Positions 34,986-46,459 of a DNA stretch of 64,000 nucleotides are shown piece after piece. This DNA comes from Notamacropus eugenii (taxonomy: Eukaryota > Chordata > Mammalia > Diprotodontia > Macropodidae), in assembly GCF_028372415.1 (NCBI RefSeq), contig NC_092872.1, positions 93,168,575 to 93,232,574 on the forward strand, given 5' to 3'. A program made the position numbers and the translations under genes. Position 1 is the first letter of the stretch. Each line of letters opens with the position of its first letter. A model generated the notes under the pieces. It made no database searches. It was not told where the DNA came from and saw nothing but the letters and a program-made list of their open reading frames with translations.

Positions 34986-35399
34986 GAAACTTTGGAAGGA
35001 AGCAGAGACCTAAACGCAAGGCTCCTGACTCCTGACCTAAAACCTAAAAGTAAAATTTATTTATGTATTCAGTTCCATGCCATAACTGTACCATGTCATC
35101 TCTTGCTTCCAGCTGTAGGATTCTATAATTCTATGACCATCTCATTTCAGTGAAAGCTTTAGTATATGTAGTGAAACCTGATTTTTTTTCTGCCTGTGAA
35201 TTGGGGTTTTTGCATTTGTTGAAATAAACAGCAGTGGGGGAATTATTACACAGTTGCTACTTGACAGATGCTTTTGTTTGCCTCTACCTAAGGATGGAAG
35301 ATATTTTCCTTTTCAAAAACTGAACAACTAAGTATGGTCTGGTATTGACAGCTGGGGAAATTCTGAAGTATTTTACATCTTGATAATAATAGTTTATGT

Positions 35400-35585
35400 T
35401 TACAGAATCTTATGGTTTCAAAAGAGCTTCAGTACTATATTCTCTCAGTTGATTCTCATAACATTTTTCAAGGTGGAGGGACAGCTACTAAAATTGAGGG
35501 TGATATGATTTGCCCAAAGTTACATAAATGCTATAATCTAGTCAAGATCTGTAGCTCTGGCTTTATACCAGGTTTAAACTAGGTG
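35400..35585 (-). repeat. MIR fragment
   Basis: 'atatgatttgcccaaagtta' and the preceding 'gttgattctcataacatttt' read as reversed MIR, strongly diverged. Confidence 0.55.
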
Positions 35586-35823
35586 GCTCTGCACAGAAAC
35601 CTCCTCTAGCTCATAACCTCACCCAACATTTCCTTTGGGAACATTGGAATTTGGCTTCTTTTGCCCCCAGGCAAGGTTTCCCCATGGAACATCAAAATCA
35701 AGAAATTAAAAAAAGTCAGAAGAGAACTTTCAGAAGACAAAAACAAAAACATCCACCCAAAATCCTCTAGTATCATAGGAGCTCACAAGTGAATTCTATC
35801 AAATATTCAAAGAAAAAATTCCA

Positions 35824-38543
35824 GGGAAGAAGACAAGATGGCAAAGTAGAAGGATGGACCTGTAGAAACTCTGCCCCCACATGCCATAAGATACCTGAAG
35901 AAAAATGACTCTAAACAAATTCCAGAGCAACAGAAGCCACAAAATGACACAGTAAAAAAGATTTCCAGCACAAGACAATCTGGGTGGCCAAAAGGACAGG
36001 TCTATTGCACCAGGTTCAGAGCTGAGCACAGCCCAGCCTTGGCCATGTGGCAGGGACAGGGCTGGAACAGGTGGAATCCTGGGCAGCACCTGAAGTTCCA
36101 AGATTTCTTACCCTATAAATGCCAAAGAGAGCTTCGAAGGTTAATGAGAAAGCTTTCTCATCTGGGTGAAAAGGAAACATGGTCTGATCCTGGCCGCAGG
36201 TGATGACAGTGTCCACTTTTGGAGTCTTTGGCCTGAAGACCTTGGGGCAATTGAACCACTGACCTGGGTCTCAGCCCTGAGTGTGGTTCTGGGTGAAGAG
36301 GAGCACTAGCTGGTAGAGTTGGTGGAAGCTCTGGAAAGGGAATTCTACTCGCAGATTCTGGGAAGAAAAGCTTGTAGTAGCTCCCAGACCAGAGCGCAAG
36401 CCAGGAGAGGAGTAAACTCCTCTCCCTTGATTGTACTTGGAGATACTGGGAACTTACGGGTCCCTAGAGTTTACCCTCCTCTTGACAAAGAACTCAAAAG
36501 TCAAGGAACTGGCTGGGAAAATGGCCAAAAAAGGGAAAAAAGTAAGACTATAGAAGGTTACTTTTTTGTTGAACAGATATTTTCTTCCATCCTTTCAGAT
36601 GAGGAAGAACAATGTATACCATCAGAGGAAGACTTAAAAGTCAAAGCTTCTGCGTCCAAAATCTCCAAAATAAATATGCAATAGTCTCAGGTTGTGGAGG
36701 AGCTCAAAAAGGATGTTGAAAATCAAGTAAGAGAGGTGGAGGAAAAATTGGGAAGAGAAATGAGAGTGATGCAAAAAAATCAAGAAAAACAAATCAACAG
36801 CATGCTAAAGGTGACCCCCAAAATGCTGAAGAAAGTAACACCTTTAAAAACAGAATAACTCAAATGGCAAAAGAGGTTCAAAAAGCCAATAAGGAGAAGA
36901 ATGCTATAAAAAGCAGAACTAGCCAAATGGAAAACAAGGTTCAAAAGCTCATTGATTAGAATGGAGCAGATGGAAGCTAATGACTTTATGAGAAGCCAAG
37001 AAATTACAAAACAAAATCAAAAGAATGAAAAAATAGAAGACAATGTGAAATATTTTATTGGACAAACAAGTGATTTAAAAATTATGGGACTACCTGAAAG
37101 CCATGATCACAAAAAGAATTTCAACATCATCTTTCATGAAATTATCAAGGAAAACTGCCCTGATATTCTAAAACCCGAGGGTAAAATAGAAACAGGAAGA
37201 ATCTACTGATCACCTCCTGAAAAAGATATGAAAAGAAAAATTCCTATGAATATTGTAGCCAAATTCCAGAGTTCCCAGGTCAAGGAGAAAATATTGCAAG
37301 CAGCTAGAAAGAAACAATTTAAGTATTGTGGAAATACAATCAGGATAACACAAGCTCTTGCAGCATCTACATTAAGGGATCAAAGGGCTTGGAATATGAT
37401 ATTCCAGAAGTCAAAGAAACTAGGATTAAAACCAAGAATCACCTACCCAGCAAAACTGAATATAATACTTCAGGGGAAGAAAGGGTCATTCAGTGAAATA
37501 AAGAGCTGCATAGAAAATTTGATTTTCAAACCCAAGAATCAAGAGAACCATGAGAAGGTAAATAGGAAAGAGAAATTACAAGGGACTTTCTAAAGTTGAA
37601 CTGTTTACATTATTACATGGAAAGACAATATTTGTAACTCTTGGAACTTTTCTCAGTATTTGGGTAGTTGGAGAGACTGTATACATATATACAGAGGGCA
37701 CAGGGTGAGTTGATTAGGAGGGGATGATATCTACAAAATAAAATTAAGAGGTGAGAGAGGAATATATTGGGGGGAGAAAGGGAAAAATGGAATGGGGCAA
37801 ATTATCTCTCATTAAAGTGGCAAGAAAAAGCTTTTTCAATGGAGAGGAAAGGGGGGGAGGTGAGAGGGGAAAAGTGAAGCTTACTCATCACATTTGGCTT
37901 AAGGAGGGAATAACATGCACACTCAATTTAATATGAAAATCTATCATACTACAAGAAAGTAGGGAAGAAGGTGATAAATGGTGTGGGGGGGATGATAGAA
38001 GGGAGGGCAAATGAGAGGAGGGAGTAGAAGGAGAAGTAAACACTTTAGGGGAGGGACAAGGTCAAAAGAGAGAATAGAATAAATGCGGGACAGGATAGGA
38101 TAGAGGAAAGTATAGTTAGTCTTTCACAACATGACTGTTATGGAAGTCTTTTGCAAAGCTACACATATATAGCCTATATTGAGTTGCTTGCCTTCTCAGT
38201 GGGGATGGGTGGGGAGGAAGTAAGGGAGAGAAGTTGGAATTCAAAATTTTAGGAACGAATGTTGATGAATGTTGATGATTGTTTTGGCAGGCAACTAGGA
38301 AATAAGAAATACAGGTAAATGGATATAGAAATCTATCTTGCTCTACAAAAAAAGAGAGAAAATTTGGGATAAAGGAAGGGAGGGGTGTGGTAGAAGGGAA
38401 GGCAGATTAGGGGAAGGGGCAATCAGAATGCACGGTGTTTGGGGGTGGGCAACAGGAGAGGTGGTGAGAAAGTTTGGAACTCAAAATCTTGTGGAAGTGA
38501 ATGTTGAAATCTAAAAATAAATAAATAAATTTTAAAAGGAAAA
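35824..38543 (+). repeat. HAL1 (half-LINE) element, near full length, nested in L1 ORF2
   Basis: The 5' start ('ggaagaagacaagatggcaa') is followed by a GC-richer 5'UTR, a broken ORF1 to 37593, about 950 bp of purine-rich 3'UTR, and the tail 'aaaataaataaataaat'. No ORF2 follows ORF1, which defines a half-LINE. The flanking duplication is AAAGAAAAAATTCCA (35809-35823) and AAAGAAAAATTCCA (38544-38557), differing by one A. L1 ORF2 sequence lies on both sides. By eye it is about 85 percent identical to the inverted copy at 31298-33924. Confidence 0.85.
36520..37593 (+). pseudogene. broken ORF1 of HAL1
   Basis: L1-type ORF1 remnants lie in order. The acidic N-terminal part is within the open frame that ends at 36684. 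A degraded coiled coil follows at 36685-36950. The RNA-recognition-like middle is at 36952-37209 (LPESHDHKKNFNIIFHEIIK, ENCPDIL). The C-terminal domain is at 37228-37593 (AKFQSSQVKEKILQAARKKQ; PRITYPAKLNI). Human L1 ORF1p has AKFQSFKDKEKILKAAREKG and RILYPAKLS at the same places. In-frame stops near 36684 and 37209 and frame changes in the coiled coil break it. Confidence 0.8.
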
Positions 38544-39427
38544 AAAGAAAAATTCCAATTTTACGTAAACTTCAAACCATATCAAAACAAGGGATTCTTT
38601 CATATTCTTGCTAAGATAGAGATATAGTCTTTGTAAAGAAGCAGATAGAGTCAAAACAGAAAAATTATGGACCAATATTCCTAACTAACATAGATGCAAA
38701 AATTATGATAAAATATTAGCAAAGAGGTTAAGATGATGTGTCACTAAGATAATTCACTATAACCATATTGATTTTTACTGGGAATATGGGATTGACTTTA
38801 TATTAGAAAAAACTATAAGTTTAATTAACTATGCTAATAAAAATTTTAAAATCATATGATTATATTAATAGATATGGGAAAAGCTTTGGACAAAATACAA
38901 ACCACATTTCTATTAAAAACATTAGAAAATAGAAATTAATGGGCTTTTCCTTAAAGTAACAAATAGCATATCTCTAAAACCAAGAGCTACTATTATTATA
39001 TGTAATGGAGATAAATGAGATCCGTTTTCAATAAAATCAGGAGTTAAACAATGATATCTATTTCCAACATGTCTATTTGACATCTTACTAGAAATGATGG
39101 TTATAACTACAAGACAAGAAAACAAAATTGGAGAATAAGCTTATAAGACCACCAAAATGATCACTTTCTGCTAGTAATATGATGAGTACTTAAAGAACCC
39201 TATGGAATCAACTAAAAGTTCATGGAAACAATTAATCATTTCAGCTAACTTTCAGGGTAAATCTGCACAAATTATCAACATTTCTCTATAATACAAATAA
39301 AACTCAGCATAAAGAGATAGATAAGTTCTATTTAAAATGCTGATAGAATGTATAAAATACTGGAAAGTCTACCTACCAAAATAGACAGAGATATGAATAT
39401 AAATGCATATAAATGCAACTGCAAACC

Positions 39428-39453
<26 letters not shown>
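39428..39453. repeat. poly(T) tract, 26 bases
   Basis: An uninterrupted run of 26 T inside the L1 ORF2 remnant, flanked by L1 sequence on both sides. Confidence 0.95.
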
Positions 39454-39458
<5 letters not shown>

Positions 39459-39754
39459 AATAGAGACCTAAATAATTGGAAAAAAATTGCTCATGGATAG
39501 GACAAATCAATATGATAAAATTGCAATATTAGTTAAATTTATTTACTTACTTAATGCCATACCAATTAAACTGCTTTAGCAGTTTAGAATTACATTATTC
39601 AACTGGAAAAATAATAATGAAATTCATGTGGAGGCAAAAAAAGGTCAAGAATCCTAAGGGAATTAATACAAAGAAATAGAAACTAAGGAGCCTCATAGTG
39701 CCAGATCCCAAATTATATTATAAGTAGTAATTCTCAATATTTGCTTATGCATCT

Positions 39755-40840
39755 TCAGTAAAGGTAAAGTACCCCCATCTTCCATATAAGTGCTTATGCT
39801 AACAGCACTTCAAATATAGGAAAGGTTTTATTTATCTGGATAAGAACATAAATGATTCATATCTAAGACCATAAGCAGTTAAAACAATATTATTTTCTTC
39901 TATGTTGAATTGGGACCGGTAATAGTAGTCCAAACTTATAGGACTAGCTAAGAGTTGTGGTTATGGTTGTGGTTCCAAGCTCTTAATCTGTGAAGGTGAA
40001 AAGTCTCAGGCTTACTAGAGAATCAAGCAATGCCCAGTGTCTGGTGAGATGTGCCTCATCCAAAAATCTATACAGTCTCTCCATGAAGATACAGTACTCA
40101 GTGTTACAGGAGAGTCAAGCTCTACCTCTATATCTGCATGGTTTACAATGTTATTAAAGATCAAGGTCTGAGTTTGCTCTTCTGATTTCTGGCCCTGTCT
40201 TTTTCCACTTCTGAGATCTAGTTCCTCCTCAATCCAGCATTGTCTAGGAATTTCATTTTTTGGGTCCAGGAAACTTGGTTCAGAAATCCCACCATCACTC
40301 TGCTGCTACCATTACAGTGATACATGCAATTTTGTAATCCATGGCTTATTGGAGGTACTCCTTACTTCTTCTTGTCCTTCTGAGGAAATGTGGTTCACTT
40401 CTTTCCCAAGACTACATCGTTTATTGGAAAGGCTGTAAATCCACTGCAGGGCAACTAGAATCCATGTCTTATCAGCTTCTCTTTAGCAGTCTCACATCCT
40501 ATTCTTTCCATCTCCATCTTTCTGTGTCTTCTTTTTTGAAGGCCAAGCCCAAAGATGTAGCTAGCCATGACTCTATTAATCATCCTTAATGCAATGATAA
40601 AGGAGCAAAAGAAGTACTTAGAAATAGGAGAGTTTCTATCTTACCGAAGAACTAATTTTGTTATCAAGAAGGTAACCTCATCAAGATTGACACTTTATTT
40701 AGGAGATAGGTTAGAGATTCAGTAGGGTCTCATTCAACCTAGTAAGAGGGGTAGAGCCTAGAGAACTCAGATCCAGGTCTTTGGTGACAAGTTCCATGAT
40801 ATTACTTTGACTTTCATCTTTAGAAATAATAATTTATTGT
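39755..40840. other. unassigned non-coding sequence
   Basis: No recognised repeat or gene. An 82-codon open frame at 40341-40589 has a hydrophobic start (YSLLLLVLL) but no homology I recognise, and looks like chance. Confidence 0.4.
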
Positions 40841-40844
40841 TAAG

Positions 40845-41060
40845 AGATCATAGCCTGGTAGATAATTGATCTCAAAGTTAAGAAGATCTGAGTTCAAGTC
40901 TAGCCTCTGAAATATACTAGTTGTATGGGCAAGTCACTTAACCTCACAGTGCTTCCAGTGACTCTCTAAGGTTATAACTTGTAGAGCAATTGCTGATTTA
41001 TGTTGAGGGAGGCAGCCTCTCAGCTAATAAAATCACAGACCTGGATCAAAAACTTATGGG
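40845..41060 (+). repeat. core-SINE (marsupial MIR-like variant)
   Basis: 'gatctgagttcaagtctagc' and 'gggcaagtcacttaacctca' are followed by the variant 3' body ('agtgactctctaaggttata', 'ctaataaaatcacagacctg'). This matches the copy at 10330. Confidence 0.75.
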
Positions 41061-41211
41061 TGAAGTGGTGGAAAAGGAGTTAGAATAGGGATAAGAAAAT
41101 GGTTCTAGTCCCAAACTGGCACTTCCCATGGTCTCAATTTCTTCATCAAATGATAGGGCTGAAACAGATGATTCATAACTACTCTTATAGCTGGTAGTTA
41201 GTTTTTCAAGT

Positions 41212-41320
41212 CTGTCAACTCAAACATTTCTTAAGTGCCTACTATGTGTCAGACACTGTGCTAAAGGCTGGGAACACAAAGGAAAAAATTCTCAAAGAGC
41301 TCACAGTCTAATGGCTAGCT
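41212..41320 (-). repeat. L2 LINE 3' tip
   Basis: 'gtgcctactatgtgtcagac' and 'aaagagctcacagtctaatg' are the reversed L2 end. Confidence 0.75.
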
Positions 41321-41499
41321 CAATGACTTATTGCTCCCCTGAAAACCCATGATGAACTTTATTAGGAGAATGTGTCCATACATTGGAAATTTTGCATGTG
41401 TCTACACTGTCAGTAAAAAACAAAGTCCATCTCAAACTCTAGTCAAGAAGACTTGTTCACAAGCTCCTAAGATTTGACTTTAAAAGAGATTGTAGAGAT

Positions 41500-41735
41500 T
41501 AACTGGAAGCAACCGGGTGGTACATTGGAATCAGGGCAATCTGGGTTCAAATCTAGCCTCAGACACTTACTAGCTATGTTATCCTGGGCCAGTAACTAAA
41601 TCTCAGTCTACTTGTTATTTTTTTTTAACCGTAAAATGAGGATTAAAATAGTACCTACATCTCAGGGTTGTTGTGAGGCTTAAATGAGATATTTGTTAAG
41701 CTCAGTGTAGCACCTGACACATAGTAGGTGGAGTG
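41500..41735 (+). repeat. MIR-like marsupial SINE
   Basis: 'ctgggttcaaatctagcctc', 'acttactagctatgttatcc', 'ctcagggttgttgtgaggct' and the end 'cctgacacatagtagg'. Confidence 0.8.
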
Positions 41736-41737
41736 AC

Positions 41738-41832
41738 TTGGCTGTGTTCACATAACTAGTGATTATCAGAGCTAGAATTTGAACCCAAGTCTTCTGCCTC
41801 CAAATCTATTGCTCATCCACCATACCACTGAA
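41738..41832 (-). repeat. MIR fragment
   Basis: 'gagctagaatttgaacccaa' and 'tgctcatccaccataccact' are reversed MIR. Confidence 0.7.
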
Positions 41833-41879
41833 GTATCAAAAAGAACTTCATAGAAAATGGTCCCACCAATTCATTCCAT

Positions 41880-42930
41880 GACATAGAAATTGAAGATTGG
41901 TTTTTTTTGCTTTTGTTTTGTTTTGTTTTTTGGCAAAAGCATTAGTATGGTAATATACCTAGGGCCATTCTCCAAAAGTAGCACCAAACATCATTGTCTG
42001 GTTCAAAGGGCCAGAATAGATGTCTCTCTCTTCTTCTCCCTTAACAATTCTCCAATAGACTTTCCTACCATGAGGGAAAACAGGATATTGGGGTCAGAAG
42101 TTTGATGTCTCTGCTCTCTTCAGAGAGAGTGGTACCAGGTTAGAATTATATCTATCTGCTCCATTGAATAGTGTTAGTCTAGAGGATGTAGTTTTTCAGG
42201 TTCAAGCTTAACTTCTGATCACTGTTCATGAATGGGGAAAGGATAATCCATGTTTAATATGCAAGGCTCAACTCTCTTCTGAACAAATACCAGTTCTACA
42301 ATGAACATACATAATAAGTAGCAAAGAAATCCATATTTCTAAATAAACTAGAAATCAGAGAAAGAATACAGAGGAGAATATATAGTAGATAACAGAGAGT
42401 GAAGCAGCTCTCCCAGTGGGAACCTGGAAACTCATCTAAACTGAGAGAATTCAAGATCTTACTCCAGGGGAAGTTGTCTGAAGCCTCTAATTTATCCAGC
42501 TGGGTCTAGAGACATGATGAAGATTGTTAACTCCTCTTATATTGGCTTCTTCCCAGAGTCTTATTCTCCTTTCATCAACTTGAAGTAGAATTGGCATCAT
42601 CCCATCTTATCTCTCAAAACTGGAAGTCAGTAACACCTGAAGAAACTTGAGACCTGAAGAGACTGAAGAGATATGAAGAGGCTGAAGACTGAAGAGACTG
42701 GAACTCTCCTTCTTCCCTCTCTTCACAACTCCAGTATTTCTCTTTGATCTCCATCAATGAGTAGAGAGTCCCATGGGAATGGACTTTGTGACTCAGATTA
42801 CAGTAGCACAATCAGCTGAATGCAGATTCTATTGGACAGGGACTATCAGTCTAATCTCAAAAAACATTTATTAAAAGGCTACTCTATAAAGTACTGTACT
42901 ATATTTTTAAAACCCAAACAGCTCCTGTCC
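41880..42930. other. unassigned sequence with a GA-rich degenerate repeat
   Basis: Mostly unrecognised. At 42637-42702 a CTGAAGAGA-like unit recurs irregularly. An LTR origin is possible but no edges or signals support it. Confidence 0.4.
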
Positions 42931-42934
42931 TCAA

Positions 42935-43020
42935 GGAGTTTACATTAATTTTTAATTTTAAATCTTCCACACCTAGCAAAGTGCCTTGCATGAAGTGGGC
43001 AATTAATAAATATATACTAA
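42935..43020 (+). repeat. L2 LINE 3' tip
   Basis: 'cacctagcaaagtgccttgc' then 'gcaattaataaatatatact'. Confidence 0.65.
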
Positions 43021-43024
43021 ACTC

Positions 43025-43410
43025 AATAAATGTTGAATTAAAATTTTAAAAACACTCAAGGGTTCATTTTGGTAATCTTCCTTTTGTTTAATTCCCTTTG
43101 TTTAGTAAATGTCTCCCTCTCCTGGTCCCTATGTACTTAAAAAAAGTTCTTTTAGAATCTTCAAAACTGCCATATAGATAAATGGATAGAGAGTTCAACC
43201 TAGGGAATTTAGTTTCAGAGACATTTTAGTAGCTCTCTTGTACATGCAGAACAGTTAATTTCTTGTAATTAAGTTTTTGCCAAGGAGAAAGATCCTGAAC
43301 TCAAGTCAATCAAATCACCTCACTTGACTGAGTTAAATAATTAAAATTAAAGCATTCTATATCATAAGGAGTCATTTGTCCCTCCTCACTCATTGACCAC
43401 CAATTTCATG
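43025..43410. other. unassigned non-coding sequence
   Basis: Nothing recognised. Confidence 0.4.
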
Positions 43411-43414
43411 GAGT

Positions 43415-43545
43415 TGTAGAATGCTAAGGCTTGAGGGGACCTTGGAAGATCATCTAGTGAATCCAATCCTCTCATTTCACAGATGAAGAAATATCTTTCA
43501 GTTGATGAGGACACACAGAGACTTATGCAGCAAAAGTCATCTCAC
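43415..43545 (-). repeat. MIR fragment
   Basis: 'ggggaccttggaagatcatc' and 'ctcatttcacagatgaagaa' are the reversed MIR 3' half. Confidence 0.7.
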
Positions 43546-43549
43546 CCCA

Positions 43550-44030
43550 TCCCCTAACTCTCTCTCAAACACTCTCTGACTGAATTCCTAAAGATTCAGA
43601 TCAGTGGAGAGGAGGATTGCTCTGAGGGTAAAAGTTGGCCTTTGGGGACCCATAGTCATTCCAAGGTTACATTTCAAGAGTGACTGTGTGATCACACAAA
43701 ACCACCCAAGGGGGAATAAACCTCTGCAATGGTGAAATGAACCACATTATCACTTGTAAAATGCTTTAAAACTTTTCCTTCAGTAACTGGATCTCACTGC
43801 TTAGCCCTGAATATGGAGGGATGGGTAATGCCAATATTGTCTTCTTGGCATTAGATACATTTGGTTTCATAAAATGGGTGCTCTAAGCATAAAAGACTCC
43901 CATATTGTGAAATGTTATAATCTGTTAATGGACATAAAAACAAAGGCAAAAACAACAGCAAAAAGCAAAAAAAAAAAAAAATTGAGATGCAGTATACTTA
44001 GGTCAGCATTTCTTTTGAACAATTCTTAAA
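43550..44030. other. unassigned non-coding sequence
   Basis: Nothing recognised except a 15-bp poly(A) run near 43967-43981. Confidence 0.4.
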
Positions 44031-44034
44031 AGAC

Positions 44035-44150
44035 TGTATTGTAAAATCTAGAGGAAATAGGGACCCATTGAAACTTCTTGAGCAAGAGAATAACATGGTC
44101 AGACCTGTGTTTTGGAAAGCATGGTTCGTTTCACCATTGGAAACGTTACT
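44035..44150 (-). repeat. L2 LINE ORF2 fragment
   Basis: 'taacatggtcagacctgtgt' and 'atagggacccattgaaactt' are the reverse of the L2 ORF2 segment also seen at 12950-13010. Confidence 0.7.
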
Positions 44151-44154
44151 CAGC

Positions 44155-44865
44155 TGTCCAAGGGTATGCTGGAAAATGTTTAAATTTTTAACAATTGGCT
44201 CTCCAGGAGAAAAAAAAAGTATCCACAAAGCACTTTTAAGTTTAATCTGCATTATTAACAATTTTCCATCCCTTTCTTAAGTCTGGACAATAAAAAATAA
44301 GCCCTCATTTGTAGCTAATTTTGGAGGTATAGATGCTCATACTGGTAATTTGGCAATAGGTTCTGATTTGAGCTAGCTTTAGCACATTTTTTCTATCCTA
44401 GTGAAATTCTATGTCCATCATTACGAAAATTCCCTTCCTCACCTTATATTTTATTTTTTTCAAAGTATTGTCAGATACTGGTTCTTGTTTCACTTGATAT
44501 TTGCGTTGTGTGGTGTAGTATATGTAACATTTGAGCATGTCTGTGTATTTATGGCCTGAAGAAAAATGCTCCTTAAAAATAAGTTCACAAACTTCTCCCT
44601 TGGCTACAGGAAATCCATTAGCTAGATGATGAAATGGAGCCTTGCCTTTTAACCTCAGGCATTGCATAGAAAACAGTACCAAAGCATACTGCCAGTAGTC
44701 CAGTCCAGCACTGTCCCACAGGGAAAGCATAAATCTGGACTTGAGTCTTCAGTCCACCTCCTTTTTTGTCAGTCATTAGTTGTTTGGCAACTGTGTCTTA
44801 TCTCTTAACTCTATTGCCATCAATATTAATTATTTAATTAATAAGTAATTAATATTAATGTTTAT
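44155..44865. other. unassigned non-coding sequence
   Basis: A 110-codon minus-strand open frame at 44398-44730 shows no known motif. I do not call it a gene because nothing else supports it. Confidence 0.4.
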
Positions 44866-44879
44866 CATTACAATAACTC

Positions 44880-45060
44880 ATTTGTATAACATACTTTCCT
44901 CACAACAATGCTGCCAGAGGTAGCATTTTTGTTATTCCCATTTTACAGATGAGTAAGTAGAAGTTCAGAGAAAGTTAAATAACTCACTCAGGGTGACATA
45001 GTGAGTGGTGATTAATGGTCAGGCTGAGGCCTAGATCAGTTCACCTGAATCTAAGAACAT
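44880..45060 (-). repeat. MIR fragment
   Basis: 'attcccattttacagatgag' and 'ataactcactcagggtgaca' are reversed MIR. Confidence 0.7.
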
Positions 45061-45069
45061 CAATTTCCC

Positions 45070-46455
45070 CGTAATACCAATATTCAATATACTAAATTGT
45101 ATCAGATGTAGAAGGCAATAATTAGTGCAGAATTACAGGATTCTAAGAAAGAGGTTGTTAAGTAAGAAAAAAATAGGTAAACCTTCAAGGAGTTATTTGG
45201 TTTTAAGGTCCTAGGCTAAGATTGTTTGCACTAGGCCCATCTCAATAAGCAAACATGAATAGGATCAACTCTATAGTGAAAGGTGAGGGATTTCAAAGGA
45301 CTACCTGTCCCCAAATACTAACTTCACATAAGTCTCTAACCTATAATAAAGCCTGAAATTTTCATTAGAGTCATAGTTTTTTAGGTAAAGGCATTGAAAG
45401 CTCCTGTTGGAACATAGGTATATGGCCAGGGAAGTTTAATTAAATAGGGAATGGAGAGACACCAGAAACGAGCCTCATGTTACTTTGCAAATCTGCCTAG
45501 TGCTGACCCAGCATCTCACAAAGGGACACAAATCTACAGTTCTATACTCTGTGGGATAACAATGGCCAACAGTAACAATTCAAAAAGGAAAAAAGTGCCT
45601 CAGAGGGCCTAGTCTTCACTTTTATTACCCTACTGGAAAATTGAGAAGGGACCTGGATCATCAATGCCAATGGCAATTTGTGGCAATGAAGATCAGAAAA
45701 TATTATTCCTTATTTCTTTATAGATGCTAGCTTCTGAAGTTCAACACCTGCATTTTGACATTGAAAGAGATCCTGGTGTGCCAGAAAAATACAATGGAAC
45801 TGGCATCAAAAGAGAAAATGGATTTCTGTTTCAAAAGCTACAGTAAATGTGTCAATTTGGAGAAAAATATGAAACAGAGCTGTGCTAGAGGAATGACTGA
45901 TAAGACAGACTTTGTTACCATGGACTAAAAATGCTGTTGTAGGCATGTTTTAGTCTGTAAATGAAAACCATTCCTCAACATCCCCATCAAGAGAAAGAAT
46001 GTTTGATGTGATGGTAGTACCTTAAGGGATTACCTTTCTCCCTAATGTCAGAGATGTTTGAGCTGAAGCAGTTACCCACAGTTACCTTTTTGAGAAGCAA
46101 CCTAGGATAATTTATATCCCTTTACCCAGACGTCTTAGAGGAAGATAAGAGGAAATTATTAGAAAGAAAGAGTATCTCTCTGAACCCTGAAAGAATGAAT
46201 TGCAGGTGAAGATGCAAATGATAGGCATGCTACTTAGGTTCTGGCATAGGGGAGGAAAAGTAGCTTTTAACTCAACATGGTTCCATTTGAAGTGGGAAAA
46301 GGTGACTGGTTTTAGAGGTTCAAGAAAGAGGCATTCCCAAAGACATTTGAACATACTTTTTATACAGAGGGTGGGAGTGACAGAACCAGAGTATATAAAG
46401 GCTCAACTATTCTAGAGGCACTCTGCCTTCTGGAGACATAAAAATCAGAAATCAT
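45070..46455. other. unassigned non-coding sequence
   Basis: About 1.4 kb with no recognised repeat, RNA or gene. Confidence 0.4.
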
Positions 46456-46459
46456 ATCA

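Larger units (their letters stand above)
35700..39750 (+). repeat. older L1 LINE ORF2 (reverse transcriptase) fragment, split by HAL1
   Basis: Before the HAL1, 'gtgaattctatcaaatattc' encodes EFYQIF. After it, from 38558, the frame includes 'ggaaaagctttggacaaaat' (KAFDKI, reverse transcriptase region). 'aagagctactattattatat' and 'tcttactagaaatgatggtt' (ILLEMM) follow, and the end near 39700 encodes VPDPKLYYK. The FADD-containing catalytic centre is not clearly preserved. Many stops; an inactive remnant. Confidence 0.8.

Noticed and set aside
36319-36684. 121-codon open frame as an independent gene
   Set aside because: It overlaps the 5'UTR and ORF1 start of the HAL1 element.
44398-44730. 110-codon minus-strand open frame as a gene
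   Set aside because: No recognisable domain, splice context or promoter; the length is compatible with chance in this much sequence.
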